Source of the DNA: Lachnospira multipara ATCC 19207
Lineage (GTDB): Bacteria; Bacillota; Clostridia; Lachnospirales; Lachnospiraceae
Length of the DNA stretch: 64,000 nt
Direction: 5' to 3'
NCBI RefSeq assembly: GCF_000424105.1
Contig: NZ_AUJG01000010.1
Span: 30,874-94,873, forward strand
Below, one piece after another: positions 33,830 to 43,900 of the stretch. Under the pieces are notes generated by a model. It made no database searches. It was not told the origin of the DNA and worked only from the letters and a program-made list of their open reading frames with translations. Numbering within the stretch: position 1 is the stretch's first letter; every line of letters starts with the position of its first letter. Position numbers and translations under genes: made by a program.

Positions 33830-35200
33830 ATGAGTTCGATTAAAAAAATGACTTATTACGAGAAAATGGCGGAGTCACCAATTCCTTCACTTATACTTAG
33901 ACTCTCAGTTCCTACAGTTATAAGTATGCTTGTAACAAATATTTATAACATGGTAGATACTGCTTTCGTTGGTTTGCTTGGTACTTCAGCAAGTGGAGCA
34001 GTAGGTGTGGTTTTTGGTTTCATGGCCATTATTCAAGCATTTGGTTTTATGTTTGGCCAAGGTTCTGGAAGTATTTTATCTAGAAGTCTTGGTAGTAAAG
34101 ATATTGAAAATGCAAGTAAGACAGCAACAACAGGTTTTACTTGCTCTTTTCTTTTTGGAATCATTTTCATAATTATTGGTCTACCATTTCTTGATCAGTT
34201 AGTAGTGCTACTTGGTAGTACAGATACTATTGCAGTTTATGCAAAAGACTATATAATCTTTATTTTATTTGCATCACCTTTTATGGCAAGTTCCCTAACT
34301 CTTAATAACATTCTTCGTTATGAGGGTAAGGCAGCCCTTGGTATGGTGGGCCTTATGACAGGAGCAGTTCTTAATATGGCCCTTGATCCAATCCTTATGT
34401 TTGGCTTAAATATGGGAATTGCTGGTGCTGGTTTATCAACAGCCCTTAGTCAGTTAGTAAGTTTTTTAATTCTTATTAGCATGTTTATTAGAGGCAAGAC
34501 TATTGTTAAGCTTAAGAAAGAAAACTTTGTGGCAGATGTCTATTTTATTCTAAATATTATGACAACAGGTTTTCCAAGTTTACTAAGACAGGGCCTAAAC
34601 AGTGTGGCTACAGTGCTACTTAATACTCAGGCGTCAGTTTATGGCGATGGAGCAGTTGCTGCCATGAGTATCGTTTCAAGAATCGTATTCTTTGTAATGT
34701 CTGTTGCCATTGGTATTGGTCAGGGCTTCCAGCCAGTTAGTGGATTTAATTATGGAGCTAAGAAGTATTCTAGATTAAGAAAAGCCTATGTATTTACTTT
34801 CTTTATGGCAGAGCTTTTAGTAATTATTGGCTTATCCATTGTGCTTGTGAATGCAGACGGCCTAATTGGAATTTTTAGAAATGATCCTGAGGTTATTGAA
34901 ATTGGAACAAGAGCTTTAAAGCTTCAGATGTTGACACTTCTTTTCGTTCCTATTACAGTAGTTACGGAAATGCTTTTCCAAACTACAGGCTACAAACTAA
35001 GAGCCTCAGTTTTATCAGCCTTAAGAAGTGGTATTTTTTTCATACCAACATTAATTATCTTGGCTAAAATTAGAGGCCTTGCAGGAATTCAGGAAGCGCA
35101 GCCTGTTGCTTACATTTTAACATTTATCCCAGCTCTTGTAATGGCAATAATATTTTTTATTAAATTGCCAAAGGTTGATGGGGATATAGATGAATTATAG
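33830..35200 (+). CDS. MATE-family efflux transporter
   Basis: A 456-residue twelve-helix exporter. It begins with ILRLSVPTVISMLVTNIYNM and VDTAFVGLLGTSASGAVGV, and the second half carries IGIGQGFQPVSGFNYGAKKYSRL. It belongs to the same broad group as the MATE protein at 22932 but is a clearly different sequence and lacks a neighbouring regulator. GGAGTT at good distance supports the start. The ttcA-like gene follows 23 nt later and may share the transcript. Confidence 0.92.
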   Translation: MSSIKKMTYYEKMAESPIPSLILRLSVPTVISMLVTNIYNMVDTAFVGLLGTSASGAVGVVFGFMAIIQAFGFMFGQGSGSILSRSLGSKDIENASKTATTGFTCSFLFGIIFIIIGLPFLDQLVVLLGSTDTIAVYAKDYIIFILFASPFMASSLTLNNILRYEGKAALGMVGLMTGAVLNMALDPILMFGLNMGIAGAGLSTALSQLVSFLILISMFIRGKTIVKLKKENFVADVYFILNIMTTGFPSLLRQGLNSVATVLLNTQASVYGDGAVAAMSIVSRIVFFVMSVAIGIGQGFQPVSGFNYGAKKYSRLRKAYVFTFFMAELLVIIGLSIVLVNADGLIGIFRNDPEVIEIGTRALKLQMLTLLFVPITVVTEMLFQTTGYKLRASVLSALRSGIFFIPTLIILAKIRGLAGIQEAQPVAYILTFIPALVMAIIFFIKLPKVDGDIDEL

Positions 35201-35223
35201 ATTTAAAGTATCCTGAGGTTAGT

Positions 35224-35922
35224 ATGAAATTACAGAAATTATATAGTTATGTGCGAAAAGCTCTTGATGATTATAAGATGATAGAAGATGGAGACAGAAT
35301 TGCCATTGGAATATCTGGTGGAAAAGATTCTTTAACTCTTTTGTATGCTCTTGCGGGTTTAAGAAAATTCTATCCTAAAAAATTCAATATAGTTGCCATA
35401 ACCATTGATTTAGGATATGGCAACTTTGATGTATCAAAGATAGAAAAACTTTGTACAGATTTAGATGTTGAGTTTTATGTAGAAAAAACAGAAATTGCAA
35501 AGATGGTGAAAAATGGAGAGTGTTCCTTATGTGCTAGACTTAGAAAAGGAGCTTTTAAGACAGCAGCGTTATCTTTTAATTGTAATAAAATTGCCTATGC
35601 ACATAATATGGACGATGTGGTTGAAACTATGATGATGGCTTTAATATATGAAGGTAGATTTTGTAGTTTTTGGCCAGTTACAAAATTTGATGATTGCAAT
35701 TTAACTGTTATAAGACCTCTTATTTATGCACCAGTTGCGGATATTGTGGGCTTTAAAAATAGGTATAACTTACCAATAGAAAAAAATCCTTGTCCTTACG
35801 ACAAAACAACAAATAGAACTTATGTAAGAGGACTTTTAAAGGAGATTAATGAACATGCTCCAGATGTTAAAAAGAGAATGATGACAGCAATAAAAAATGC
35901 AGGCTTAGAAGGCTGGAGTTAG
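35224..35922 (+). CDS. TtcA-like tRNA 2-thiolation PP-loop protein
   Basis: A 232-residue adenylating protein. PP-loop SGGKDS at residues 31-36, CxxC (Cys100 and Cys103 in GECSLCARLRKG) and a further Cys in KNPCPYDKTTNR. This motif set defines the TtcA/TtuA-like group, which uses an iron-sulfur cluster to thiolate a tRNA base (2-thiocytidine 32 for TtcA). Assignment to the exact target base is from family knowledge. Probably co-transcribed with the MATE gene. Confidence 0.87.
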   Translation: MKLQKLYSYVRKALDDYKMIEDGDRIAIGISGGKDSLTLLYALAGLRKFYPKKFNIVAITIDLGYGNFDVSKIEKLCTDLDVEFYVEKTEIAKMVKNGECSLCARLRKGAFKTAALSFNCNKIAYAHNMDDVVETMMMALIYEGRFCSFWPVTKFDDCNLTVIRPLIYAPVADIVGFKNRYNLPIEKNPCPYDKTTNRTYVRGLLKEINEHAPDVKKRMMTAIKNAGLEGWS

Positions 35923-35939
35923 AAAGTCATTGTATTTGT

Positions 35940-35991
35940 TTATTCAAATTGATTTTATTCAAATTGATTTGAATCAAATCGATTTGAATAA
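35940..35991. repeat. Direct repeat running into a near-perfect 37-bp palindrome
   Basis: TTATTCAAATTGATTT (35940-35955) is repeated immediately and the second copy forms a palindrome (35955-35991) mismatched at a single pair plus the centre. No T-tract follows on the plus strand, so it is not a clear terminator; on the minus strand it lies far from a gene end. Confidence 0.6.
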
Positions 35992-36079
35992 AAATGGATA
36001 GTAGCTCTATTCGATAAAAAGCAAAGACTTTGGAAAAAATCGATTAGATTGGTAGTTTATAAAAAATAAAGCTAAAATA

Positions 36080-36136
36080 AAACGCACACAATTCTAAAAA
36101 TCATATTTCTAGAATTGTGTGCGTTTAAATTTTTTT
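36080..36136 (+). terminator. Strong, possibly bidirectional terminator
   Basis: A perfect 17-bp stem AAACGCACACAATTCTA/TAGAATTGTGTGCGTTT (36080-36126) followed by AAATTTTTTT. On the minus strand it can also end the small frameshifted gene at 36147-36354. The gap 35923-36146 holds no other recognisable gene. Confidence 0.88.
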
Positions 36137-36146
36137 AAAGTTTAGT

Positions 36147-36354
36147 TTATTTGAAATCAATAAAATCTTTACCTTTAAAGGTAAGAGTTTTTGAATCCCC
36201 AATACTCAATCTTTCATAATTATCTTTTGACATAGCTAAATCAACAGTTTTATTATCTATTGTTTTGAAGATAACTCTACATTCTAATTGAAGTTGATCC
36301 ATCTGGCCCTTCAACTGCAGTTACATCCATTAGTACATTAAATAAAATATTCAT
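36147..36354 (-). pseudogene. Small gene with an internal frameshift
   Basis: Reading starts at 36354 after AAAGGGGGATAAATT, a strong ribosome-binding site, and gives MNILFNVLMDVTAVEGPDGS before reaching TAG after 25 codons. From about 36302 a second frame continues without stop to 36147: LECRVIFKTIDNKTVDLAMS then KDNYERLSIGDSKTLTFKGK and DFIDFK. Together these would make one 60-70 residue beta-rich protein of the kind found in Firmicutes ('Y-x-x-L-x-x-G-D-x-x-x-L-x-x-x-G-x-x-F'), so a one-base indel near 36285-36300 is the simplest explanation. A translation start at the ATG at 36302 (51 codons) is possible but has no good ribosome-binding site. A minus-strand promoter (TTGACT/TAGTAT, 36443-36414) lies upstream. 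Confidence 0.6.
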
Positions 36355-36604
36355 AATTTATCCCCCTTTATTATGTGCATTTTAAAAATATAATAATGTC
36401 TTATGTTAATTTAATACTAAGCATAATTATTTATTTAGTCAAGAGTTATTAAAAAAATGGTAATAAAGTACCAAGATTATTAGTAAAATGTGATGGAAGA
36501 TATTTAGTAATACCAAGTAGTAGTATTTGTAATTACTTTATTCGCTAAATCCGTGTTTAACGAAGTTGAGTAAGAATCAATAAGAGGAGGGGATAAAACC
36601 CTCC
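36355..36604. other. Gene-free interval with promoter of the small gene
   Basis: It holds the minus-strand promoter of the frameshifted gene (-35 complement at 36438-36443, -10 complement at 36414-36419) and, at 36583-36604, a short inverted repeat (AAGGAGGG/CCCCTCCT read on the minus strand) that may terminate the Fic gene. A plus-strand open stretch of about 30 codons ending near 36547 is too short to call. Confidence 0.45.
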
Positions 36605-37495
36605 TTAAATCTTTAATTTATAATAATCTAGAATCTGTTTAAACCTGTCTTGCGCTAAACCACAGGTATCAAGCAGATATCCCTTTTCTTCATCCCAATT
36701 ATGAAGTCCTCTGTAATAATATAGTTTTAAATCTTCCTCAATTATAAAAGGAATTATATCGTGTTTAATGCATTCCTTAAACATAATTAGTCGTCCAACA
36801 CGCCCATTTCCATCTTGAAAAGGATGGATTTTTTCAAAGTTATAATGGAATTCTATAATATCTTCTAAGTTAATATTATCCTTGTTTTCATAGTTTTTGA
36901 TTAGATTTTTTATCTTAGTTTCAACTTCCTCAGGCTTAGCTGTTTCTTGTCCGCCAACTTCATTTTCAAGTAATTTATAATCACCAACTCTAAACCATGA
37001 CTTTCTAGAATCGGAAGTTCCCTGCTTTAATAGAAAATGTAATTTCTTAATGTAGCTTTCATTTAGCTTATAATTATAGCTATCAATAATATAATCTATA
37101 CAAGCAAAGTGATTACTTGTTTCAATTACATCATCTACATTAATTACTTCATCAGAAACTCCAATTGTATTAGTCTTAAAAATGTATTGTGTTTGTTCGT
37201 GACTTAATCGGCTTCCTTCAATATGATTTGAATTATAAGTAAAATCTATTTGAAGTTTGTGATAAATGCTATTTTTTATTTTTTCTTTTCTTTCAAATTT
37301 TAGGCGATCAATAAATTTAGTTGGTATTGCTGTATTTCTTTTTTTTCTTTCTGGCTTCTTAAAATCTTCTGGAATTTTCCAACTATTTCCTTCCAAAATT
37401 GCTCCAGATATTTTGCCAGTTTGGCAATAATTTCTAATGCTTCTTTCTGATACAGAAATTCTCTTTGCCGCCTCTGATACTGATAAATACTTCAT
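36605..37495 (-). CDS. Fic-domain protein with N-terminal helix-turn-helix
   Basis: A 296-residue protein. Residues 1-48 form an excisionase/MerR-like DNA-binding segment (SVSEAAKRISVSERSIRNYC... GNSWKIPEDF). The Fic core has the full catalytic motif HPFQDGNGRVGR beginning at His224, so nucleotidyl transfer (usually AMPylation) is possible. The autoinhibitory motif (S/T)xxxE(G/N) is present N-terminally as SNHIEG (Ser89-Gly94), with Glu93 expected to block the ATP site: a class II Fic. Combination with a DNA-binding domain suggests self-regulation. No antitoxin partner gene is needed or seen. Start follows AAAGGAG. Confidence 0.9.
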   Translation of the reverse strand: MKYLSVSEAAKRISVSERSIRNYCQTGKISGAILEGNSWKIPEDFKKPERKKRNTAIPTKFIDRLKFERKEKIKNSIYHKLQIDFTYNSNHIEGSRLSHEQTQYIFKTNTIGVSDEVINVDDVIETSNHFACIDYIIDSYNYKLNESYIKKLHFLLKQGTSDSRKSWFRVGDYKLLENEVGGQETAKPEEVETKIKNLIKNYENKDNINLEDIIEFHYNFEKIHPFQDGNGRVGRLIMFKECIKHDIIPFIIEEDLKLYYYRGLHNWDEEKGYLLDTCGLAQDRFKQILDYYKLKI

Positions 37496-37530
37496 TTTAG
37501 CATCTCCTTTATAATTATATTTTACTACAT

Positions 37531-37592
37531 CGGCAAAATAAAATCTAGTTTTTCGGACTAATATTATAAAGATAAATTGCCGGCAAAATAAA
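37531..37592 (-). promoter_or_regulatory. Direct repeats upstream of the Fic gene
   Basis: CGGCAAAATAAA occurs at 37531-37542 and exactly 50 bp further at 37581-37592, between the Fic start and the amidase end. The spacing of about five helical turns suits binding of one protein face. The Fic protein's own helix-turn-helix is an obvious candidate, but this is inference. Confidence 0.45.
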
Positions 37593-37599
37593 TAATTTT

Positions 37600-38568
37600 C
37601 TATTTATTGCTTAATGTATAAATTATAGCATTTGCCACATCATGAGCAACTATTGATTGATAGCCTGTATCAGTTAGTAATTTATAGTCCGAAGCATTTG
37701 AAAGATAGCCTAGTTCAATAAGAAGGGAACTTTCGGTTGCGTATTTTAAAACTCTAAAGTCATTGTAAATGCTTTTGATATTATAGCCGGAACTTGCTAG
37801 ATAATAGGCAAATCTACTGGCTTCTTCGCTAGAATTGTAATAATAAAGTTCCATTCCCTTTACAGAAGAACTTACATTAGAATTACAGTGAATACTAATA
37901 AATAAAGCGTCGTAATACTGATTTTCAAAATAGACTCTGTCATTTAAAGACATGTATTCATCGGATTCTCTTGTCATATAAACAATATAGCCAGAGCTTT
38001 CTAAAACATCACGTATAATTAAGGCAACTGTAAGGTTAATATCCTTTTCATATACAGAACCTACGTCTTTTCCAGGATCTGAGCCGCCATGACCTGGATC
38101 TAGAATAATAATATTAGCTCCTTCACTTTCACTATTAATTTTAGGAACATTTTGTACTAGATTTTCAATGCTGTCACTGTTAGTGTTAATGGCTGCATCC
38201 GCATCCGCATCTGTATATCCATTGTCGTTTGGATCCTCATCGAGGCCATATTCAATTTCTTCTTCGGGATTGGTTTCTTCTTCTTGGCTTGTAGATTCTG
38301 CCGTAAGACTTACATTTTCTTCAGAATTATCTTCTATGTTAGATAAGCTCTCTAGCTCTGCTTTTTTGGTGGTCTCACCATCAGTGCTAGACACCGTGAT
38401 ATAGACATTGCCTTCTTCTGCGGCAACGTCTACTAAAACAGAATTGTCATTCTTCTTATTATTGAAATCTTTAAGATTAGCGTATATTGCAAATACACTG
38501 GCACTTAAAAATAAAAGTGCCAGTGAAATAATAACTCCTATTAATAATTTATCTACCCTTTTTCTCAT
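37600..38568 (-). CDS. N-acetylmuramoyl-L-alanine amidase (Amidase_3)
   Basis: A 322-residue cell-wall hydrolase. One N-terminal membrane anchor (about 10-30), an acidic low-complexity linker (about 40-145), then the zinc amidase domain: His in LDPGHGGSDPG, the Glu in GSVYEKDINL, His in SIHCNSNVS and the catalytic Glu in LLIELGYLSN. It cleaves the MurNAc-L-Ala bond in peptidoglycan. The frame can start five codons earlier, but the ATG at 38568 follows GGGGTAGAG and fits MRKR before the anchor. Downstream of the SseB-like gene, 65 nt apart. Confidence 0.9.
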   Translation of the reverse strand: MRKRVDKLLIGVIISLALLFLSASVFAIYANLKDFNNKKNDNSVLVDVAAEEGNVYITVSSTDGETTKKAELESLSNIEDNSEENVSLTAESTSQEEETNPEEEIEYGLDEDPNDNGYTDADADAAINTNSDSIENLVQNVPKINSESEGANIIILDPGHGGSDPGKDVGSVYEKDINLTVALIIRDVLESSGYIVYMTRESDEYMSLNDRVYFENQYYDALFISIHCNSNVSSSVKGMELYYYNSSEEASRFAYYLASSGYNIKSIYNDFRVLKYATESSLLIELGYLSNASDYKLLTDTGYQSIVAHDVANAIIYTLSNK

Positions 38569-38633
38569 CTCTACCCCATGCATTTATGGTTTGCCAACCT
38601 ATAGTAGTTATTGCTTATTCAGTTAATTGTTAA

Positions 38634-39596
38634 TTAGTATTCAGAATTAATCTTCTTCATATTCTCCACAGATAGGAAGTAGCTAATTCCTAAGGCATTA
38701 ATAATAATACCAGAAGCCTCAAGTTCGTCCATTAAATCAATGAGTTCTTCGAACTTGTAAAGCATGTTCTCGTGCTGATCCTTGTAGCACTTGTCCATTT
38801 CAAAACCGTCTGTAAATACAGGAACTGAAATAATCTGCTCGCCTTCAGCATGGGAAACCTTATCTGTTAAGTCAATGAATGGATGTGAAATAGAAACTTC
38901 AGTTTCTGTCTCTTCCTTGATACATGGAACCATGTATTCCGCATTCTTCATTGCCTTAAACATAAGAACTTCGTGTGACTTTAAGATTTCTTCCTTAGTT
39001 TCTGTCTTTCCTTCTTTTCTGAATTCCTGGAAGAAAGAAATCATGGAATTCTGAAGACCTGGATTAGTTACATAGTCTTCGTTCTTGAAAAATGCATCAT
39101 AAGTCGCAAATTCTTCTCTTGAAATCTTATAGTCATTTGTAATACCGTCTGTGAAGCGAATATTCTTATATCCGTTACGGTACATATGACCAATTTCATT
39201 AAAGAAAGTTTCTGGGCTTTCGATTCCTAAAGAAACCTTGTAGCCAGCCTTCTTTAACTGCTGTTCTACCTTCTCGTGATTGTGATAATTGTAAAGAACG
39301 ATTAAATCATCATCAACCATATATGGGTAAGCTGTAGTATCGCAGTAAACCATCCAAAGATGATCCTGCTTCTTTAACTTTTCAACTAATACCTTATTAT
39401 AAATTTTATATAGACTATTAAAGTATCCTTCATCATTAACATTGCCCTTTTCCTTAGCTGCATTAACTAGCCCAGGAATTATCTTTGTCATAACTTCAAT
39501 GCTATCTGAAAGATTAAGCCCCTCCATCATTTCGATACCCTTATCTTCATCCTTAAAGATATGTCTTGTAATATCTTTAGCTTTAATAGCGTCCAT
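38634..39596 (-). CDS. SseB-like domain protein
   Basis: A 320-residue cytosolic, acidic protein. The C-terminal half (about 205-310: YMVPCIKEET, then ISHPFIDLTDKVSHAEGEQI and ISVPVFTDGFEMDKC) matches the SseB-type domain layout seen in many Lachnospiraceae proteins of unknown role. The N-terminal half is alpha-helical without a recognised motif. Start at 39596 chosen because GGGTGG lies six bases upstream; the longer frame (39614) lacks spacing. Function unknown. Confidence 0.7.
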   Translation of the reverse strand: MDAIKAKDITRHIFKDEDKGIEMMEGLNLSDSIEVMTKIIPGLVNAAKEKGNVNDEGYFNSLYKIYNKVLVEKLKKQDHLWMVYCDTTAYPYMVDDDLIVLYNYHNHEKVEQQLKKAGYKVSLGIESPETFFNEIGHMYRNGYKNIRFTDGITNDYKISREEFATYDAFFKNEDYVTNPGLQNSMISFFQEFRKEGKTETKEEILKSHEVLMFKAMKNAEYMVPCIKEETETEVSISHPFIDLTDKVSHAEGEQIISVPVFTDGFEMDKCYKDQHENMLYKFEELIDLMDELEASGIIINALGISYFLSVENMKKINSEY

Positions 39597-39776
39597 AAAA
39601 AACCACCCTTGCATCTCCCTAACTTGTGCAAGCCTTTCATTATTACTCGTAGGCAGCTAGTGCTAGTATATCATTGTCTATAAAAATCTATTACTTTAGG
39701 GTTAGATACTAGCCCTTTTCCCCTAAACCTACTGTATTAGAATAACATAAAATACGCATTATTGAAAGTATTTACA

Positions 39777-40787
39777 TTAATATGTTGTAAAGTAATCCTT
39801 TATTTCATCCATGTTTGCACCCTTTGCAAGTGCAAGAGATAAAAGAATTCTTGACTGTGTTGGAGTGTGATAATTGCTTAGGTCTGTGTTTTCATTTGCA
39901 GAAACAATAATTACAGGAACTCCTGAATAGTTAGAATTTATAATCTCGTTTGCAGTCTCTGAGACTTCGCCTGATTTATTAGTTGTAACTAAAATTATAC
40001 CGTCTGAATTTGATATAGCCTTTTCAAGGATTGAACCGTCGTTGCCTAAATAGTCATAGACAATGGAAACATAAGATAAATCCTTAAGGTCTGTGATATC
40101 AATTTTGTTCTCATTTGAAACTGGATTAGTTGATACATTTTCTAAAGAATCACCAATCTTAGCAGTTAAGATGTTGCCTGAAAGCTCGCTTGTAGTTAGC
40201 TGACTTAGATAGTTTGTAATATCGCTATCTACAAGGGCATACTTATTATCAAGGATTTCTGTGCTAATGACAGCTATCTTATTCTCTGAGCTAAGAGTTA
40301 GATTAAGAAAATATGACAACTCCTCGCAAGTCTGTGTGCTAGTAACTACTATTACGTAGTTATTAGAGGCTAAATTTTCATTAATTGCAGTCTCAATCTT
40401 AATTAAATCTGTTGTTTCAAGTGCATTGACGTTTGAAATATCGTAGTTTGCATAGTTTACAGAGTAGTTTTTATCTTCTAATGTAAGTGAGTTAGACTCT
40501 GTATTTACTGCATTTCCAATAGAATAAACTAAAAGAGAACTCTCAGTATTAACCTCTGCTTCAGTGCTTTCTGTAGTTTCACCTTCGCTTGTAGCACTTG
40601 TTTCGTTAGTGTTAATTACACTAGAGTTTGAGCTTTTACTAGTCTCCTCTTTGGTTGCTTCTTCACTTGTCTCTTCTAATCTACTAGAATCTGCTGATTT
40701 AAAGTAGTTCATTGGGTTAGCAAAATTACAGCCTTGTAAAAATAGTAATAATCCCATAGATAAGAGAACTAATATATTTTTCTTCAT
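39777..40787 (-). CDS. Asparaginase-like lipoprotein lacking catalytic residues
   Basis: A 336-residue exported lipoprotein: signal peptide with lipobox LQGC (Cys20), a Ser/Thr/Glu-rich spacer (about 30-82), then a domain following the type II L-asparaginase chain: YSIGNAVNTESNS where the enzyme has TGGTIAGSGDS; TSTQTCEELSYFLNL where the enzyme has HGTDTMEETAYFLDL; ADGIIL-like and GVPVIIVS strands; and a clear C-terminal match, TQSRILLSLALAKGANMDEI. The first catalytic Thr is gone and the Thr-Asp pair is Thr151-Gln152, so hydrolysis is unlikely. Probably a surface binding or structural protein. Relationship judged from motifs by eye. Confidence 0.68.
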   Translation of the reverse strand: MKKNILVLLSMGLLLFLQGCNFANPMNYFKSADSSRLEETSEEATKEETSKSSNSSVINTNETSATSEGETTESTEAEVNTESSLLVYSIGNAVNTESNSLTLEDKNYSVNYANYDISNVNALETTDLIKIETAINENLASNNYVIVVTSTQTCEELSYFLNLTLSSENKIAVISTEILDNKYALVDSDITNYLSQLTTSELSGNILTAKIGDSLENVSTNPVSNENKIDITDLKDLSYVSIVYDYLGNDGSILEKAISNSDGIILVTTNKSGEVSETANEIINSNYSGVPVIIVSANENTDLSNYHTPTQSRILLSLALAKGANMDEIKDYFTTY

Positions 40788-40904
40788 ATAGATAAAATCT
40801 CCTAATATTTAAAATTTAATATAATTATATCATTAGAGAAAATGTCAGTCCACGTAAAAGAATAAACTATTTATTAAAATACTATTATCTTTAACAGAAA
40901 GGCT

Positions 40905-40937
40905 AAAAAAAGCCCCAAAGCTTAATTGCTTTGGGGC
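40905..40937 (-). terminator. Terminator of carAB
   Basis: On the minus strand GCCCCAAAGC/GCTTTGGGGC (40912-40937) is followed by seven Ts (40905-40911). Confidence 0.93.
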
Positions 40938-40946
40938 CCTGATTTA

Positions 40947-43900
40947 TTAGTTGCCTCTGTTATCGATTGTTGCAATATCGATGATTGAAAGGTCTTTATT
41001 GTTAAATGCATGCTCTAAACTTGAGATAAGTGCGTGTGCAGTATCTAAGCTTGTTAAGCAGTTTACACCTGTTTCGATGGCGTATCTTCTGATTAAGAAA
41101 CCATCATGGGCTCTTTCGATACCATTTTCAGGAGTATCAATTACAAGGTCGATTCTGTGGCCTAAGATAAGATCAAGGAGTGTTGGAGCTTCCTGGCCAA
41201 TCTTGTTAACCTGGTAAACGTTAATTCCATGTTCCTTAAATACCTTAGCTGTACCTCTTGAAGCGTAAATCTTATATCCAAGAGCCTCGAATCTCTTAGC
41301 GATATCTACACCATCTTCCTTATCAGCATCTGCAAGTGTCATAATGATCTGCTTATGCTTTGGAAGTCTAACGCCAGCGCCTGTAAATGCCTTGTAAAGA
41401 GCTTCATCGAAGTCCTTAGAGATACCAAGACACTCACCTGTTGACTTCATTTCTGGTCCTAAGCTAATATCAGCGCCTCTGATCTTCTCGAATGAGAATA
41501 CAGGCATCTTTATTGCGTAGTAGTCAGCAGCCTTCTGTAAGCCTGGTTCATAGCCTAAGTCACGAATCTTTGCACCGTTAATTACACGAGTTGCAAGCTT
41601 AACGATTGGAATACCAGTTACCTTACTGATGTATGGAACTGTACGGCTTGAACGAGGGTTAACCTCGATTACATAAACCTGATCGTTGTATACGATGAAC
41701 TGGATGTTAATCATACCCTTTACATGAAGAGCTCTTGCAAGTCTTCCTGTGTAATCTTCAATCATATCTACAATCTTAGGGCTAATTGACTTAGCTGGGT
41801 AAACTGAGATTGAGTCACCTGAGTGGATACCAGCTCTTTCAATATGCTCCATAATACCTGGGATTAAAATGTCTTCGCCGTCGCATACTGCATCGACTTC
41901 GATTTCCTTACCCATTAAGTACTTATCTACAAGGATTGGATGATCCTGCTTAATTCTGTTAATGATTTCCATGAATTCTACAACATCTTCATCACTTACA
42001 GCAATCTGCATACCCTGTCCACCAAGTACATACGATGGTCTTACAAGTACTGGGTAGCCAAGCTCGTTAGCTGCCTTTAGAGCCTCTTCTACTGTGTAGA
42101 CTGTCTGACCTTTAGCTCTAGGAATCTGAGTTTTTTCAAGGATCTCATCAAATAATTCTCTATCTTCAGCTGCATCAACATCTTCAGCCTTAGTACCAAG
42201 GATAGGTACACCCATTTCCATAAGGCTTTCTGTTAACTTAATAGCTGTTTGTCCACCAAACTGAACTACTGCTCCATCTGGTTTTTCGTGTTCTACAATT
42301 GATTCAACATCTTCTGCAGTAAGTGGTTCGAAGTAAAGCTTATCAGCTATATCAAAGTCAGTAGAAACTGTCTCTGGGTTGTTGTTGATAATGATTGTTT
42401 CATAGCCTTCCTTCTTGAATGCCCATGTACAGTGTACTGAACAGAAGTCGAACTCGATACCCTGACCGATTCTAATAGGACCTGAACCAAGTACTAATAC
42501 CTTCTTCTTATCATGTGTTTCGCTAGCTTCATTCTGGCTACCGTATACTGAATAGTAGTAAGGTGTTTCTGAATCAAACTCAGCGGCACATGTATCAACC
42601 ATCTTAAAGGCTGCATGAATGTTATATTCATTACGAAGTGCCTTAATTTCCTTCTCAGTCTTACCAGTTAATTCACCGATAACATTATCTGGGAATTCAA
42701 TTCTCTTAGCTTCAGCAAGTAATTCCTTTGTTAAAGGACCTCTCTTTAAAGCATTTTCCATATCTACAATAATCTGTAACTTATCGATAAACCAAAGGTC
42801 AATCTTTGTGATTTCGTGCATCTTAGCAGGCTTAATGTGTCTTCTTAAACCTTCTGCAATCTTCCAGATTCTTCTATCATCTACAACAGCAAGGTCTTCA
42901 AGTAATTCTTCATCAGTAAGACCTGTAAAGTCGTAAGACATAAGGCTGTCTACGTGCTGCTCAAGAGATCTGATAGCCTTCATAAGACCACCCTCGAAGT
43001 TATCGCAAATACTCATAACTTCACCAGTTGCCTTCATCTGAGTTGTAAGAGTTCTCTTAGCTGAGATGAACTTATCAAATGGAAGTCTAGGAATCTTTAC
43101 TACACAGTAATCAAGAGCTGGTTCAAAGGAAGCATAAGTCTTTCCTGTAACTGCATTCTTGATTTCATCAAGGTTATAACCAAGAGCAATCTTAGCTGCA
43201 ACCTTAGCAATTGGGTAACCAGTTGCCTTTGAAGCAAGAGCTGAAGATCTTGAAACTCTAGGGTTAACTTCGATTACACAATATTCAAAACTATCTGGAT
43301 TTAAGGCATACTGTACGTTACATCCACCTGTAATTCCGAGTTCGTCGATAATGTTAAGAGCTGATGTTCTAAGCATCTGATATTCCTTATCAGAAAGTGT
43401 CTGAGAAGGAGCAACTACGATACTATCACCTGTATGTACACCAACTGGATCGATGTTCTCCATGTTACAAATTGTAATGCAAGTACCGTTGCTATCACGC
43501 ATTACTTCGTATTCGATTTCCTTCCAACCAGCGATACATCTTTCTACTAAAACTTCACCAACTCGTGAAAGTCTTAAACCATTTTCAAGAATTTCTCTAA
43601 GTTCTGCTACGTTGTGGGCAATACCACCACCTGAACCACCAAGTGTGTAAGCAGGACGAAGAACTACTGGGTAGCCAATCTTAGCTGCAAATGCCTCACC
43701 ATCTTCTACGTTATTAACTACGAGGGAAGCTGCACATGGCTCACCAATCTTTTCCATTGTTTCCTTGAACATTAAACGGTCTTCAGCCTTCTTAATTGTA
43801 AGAGCTGTTGTACCAATAAGGTTAACACCCTGTTCTTCAAGGAAGCCTGTTTCAGCAATTTCCATAGCAAGGTTAAGACCAGCCTGACCACCAAGTGTAG

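Noticed and set aside
36440..36547. Short plus-strand reading frame of about 30 codons
   Set aside because: No start signal and no recognisable domain; not enough to support a remnant gene.
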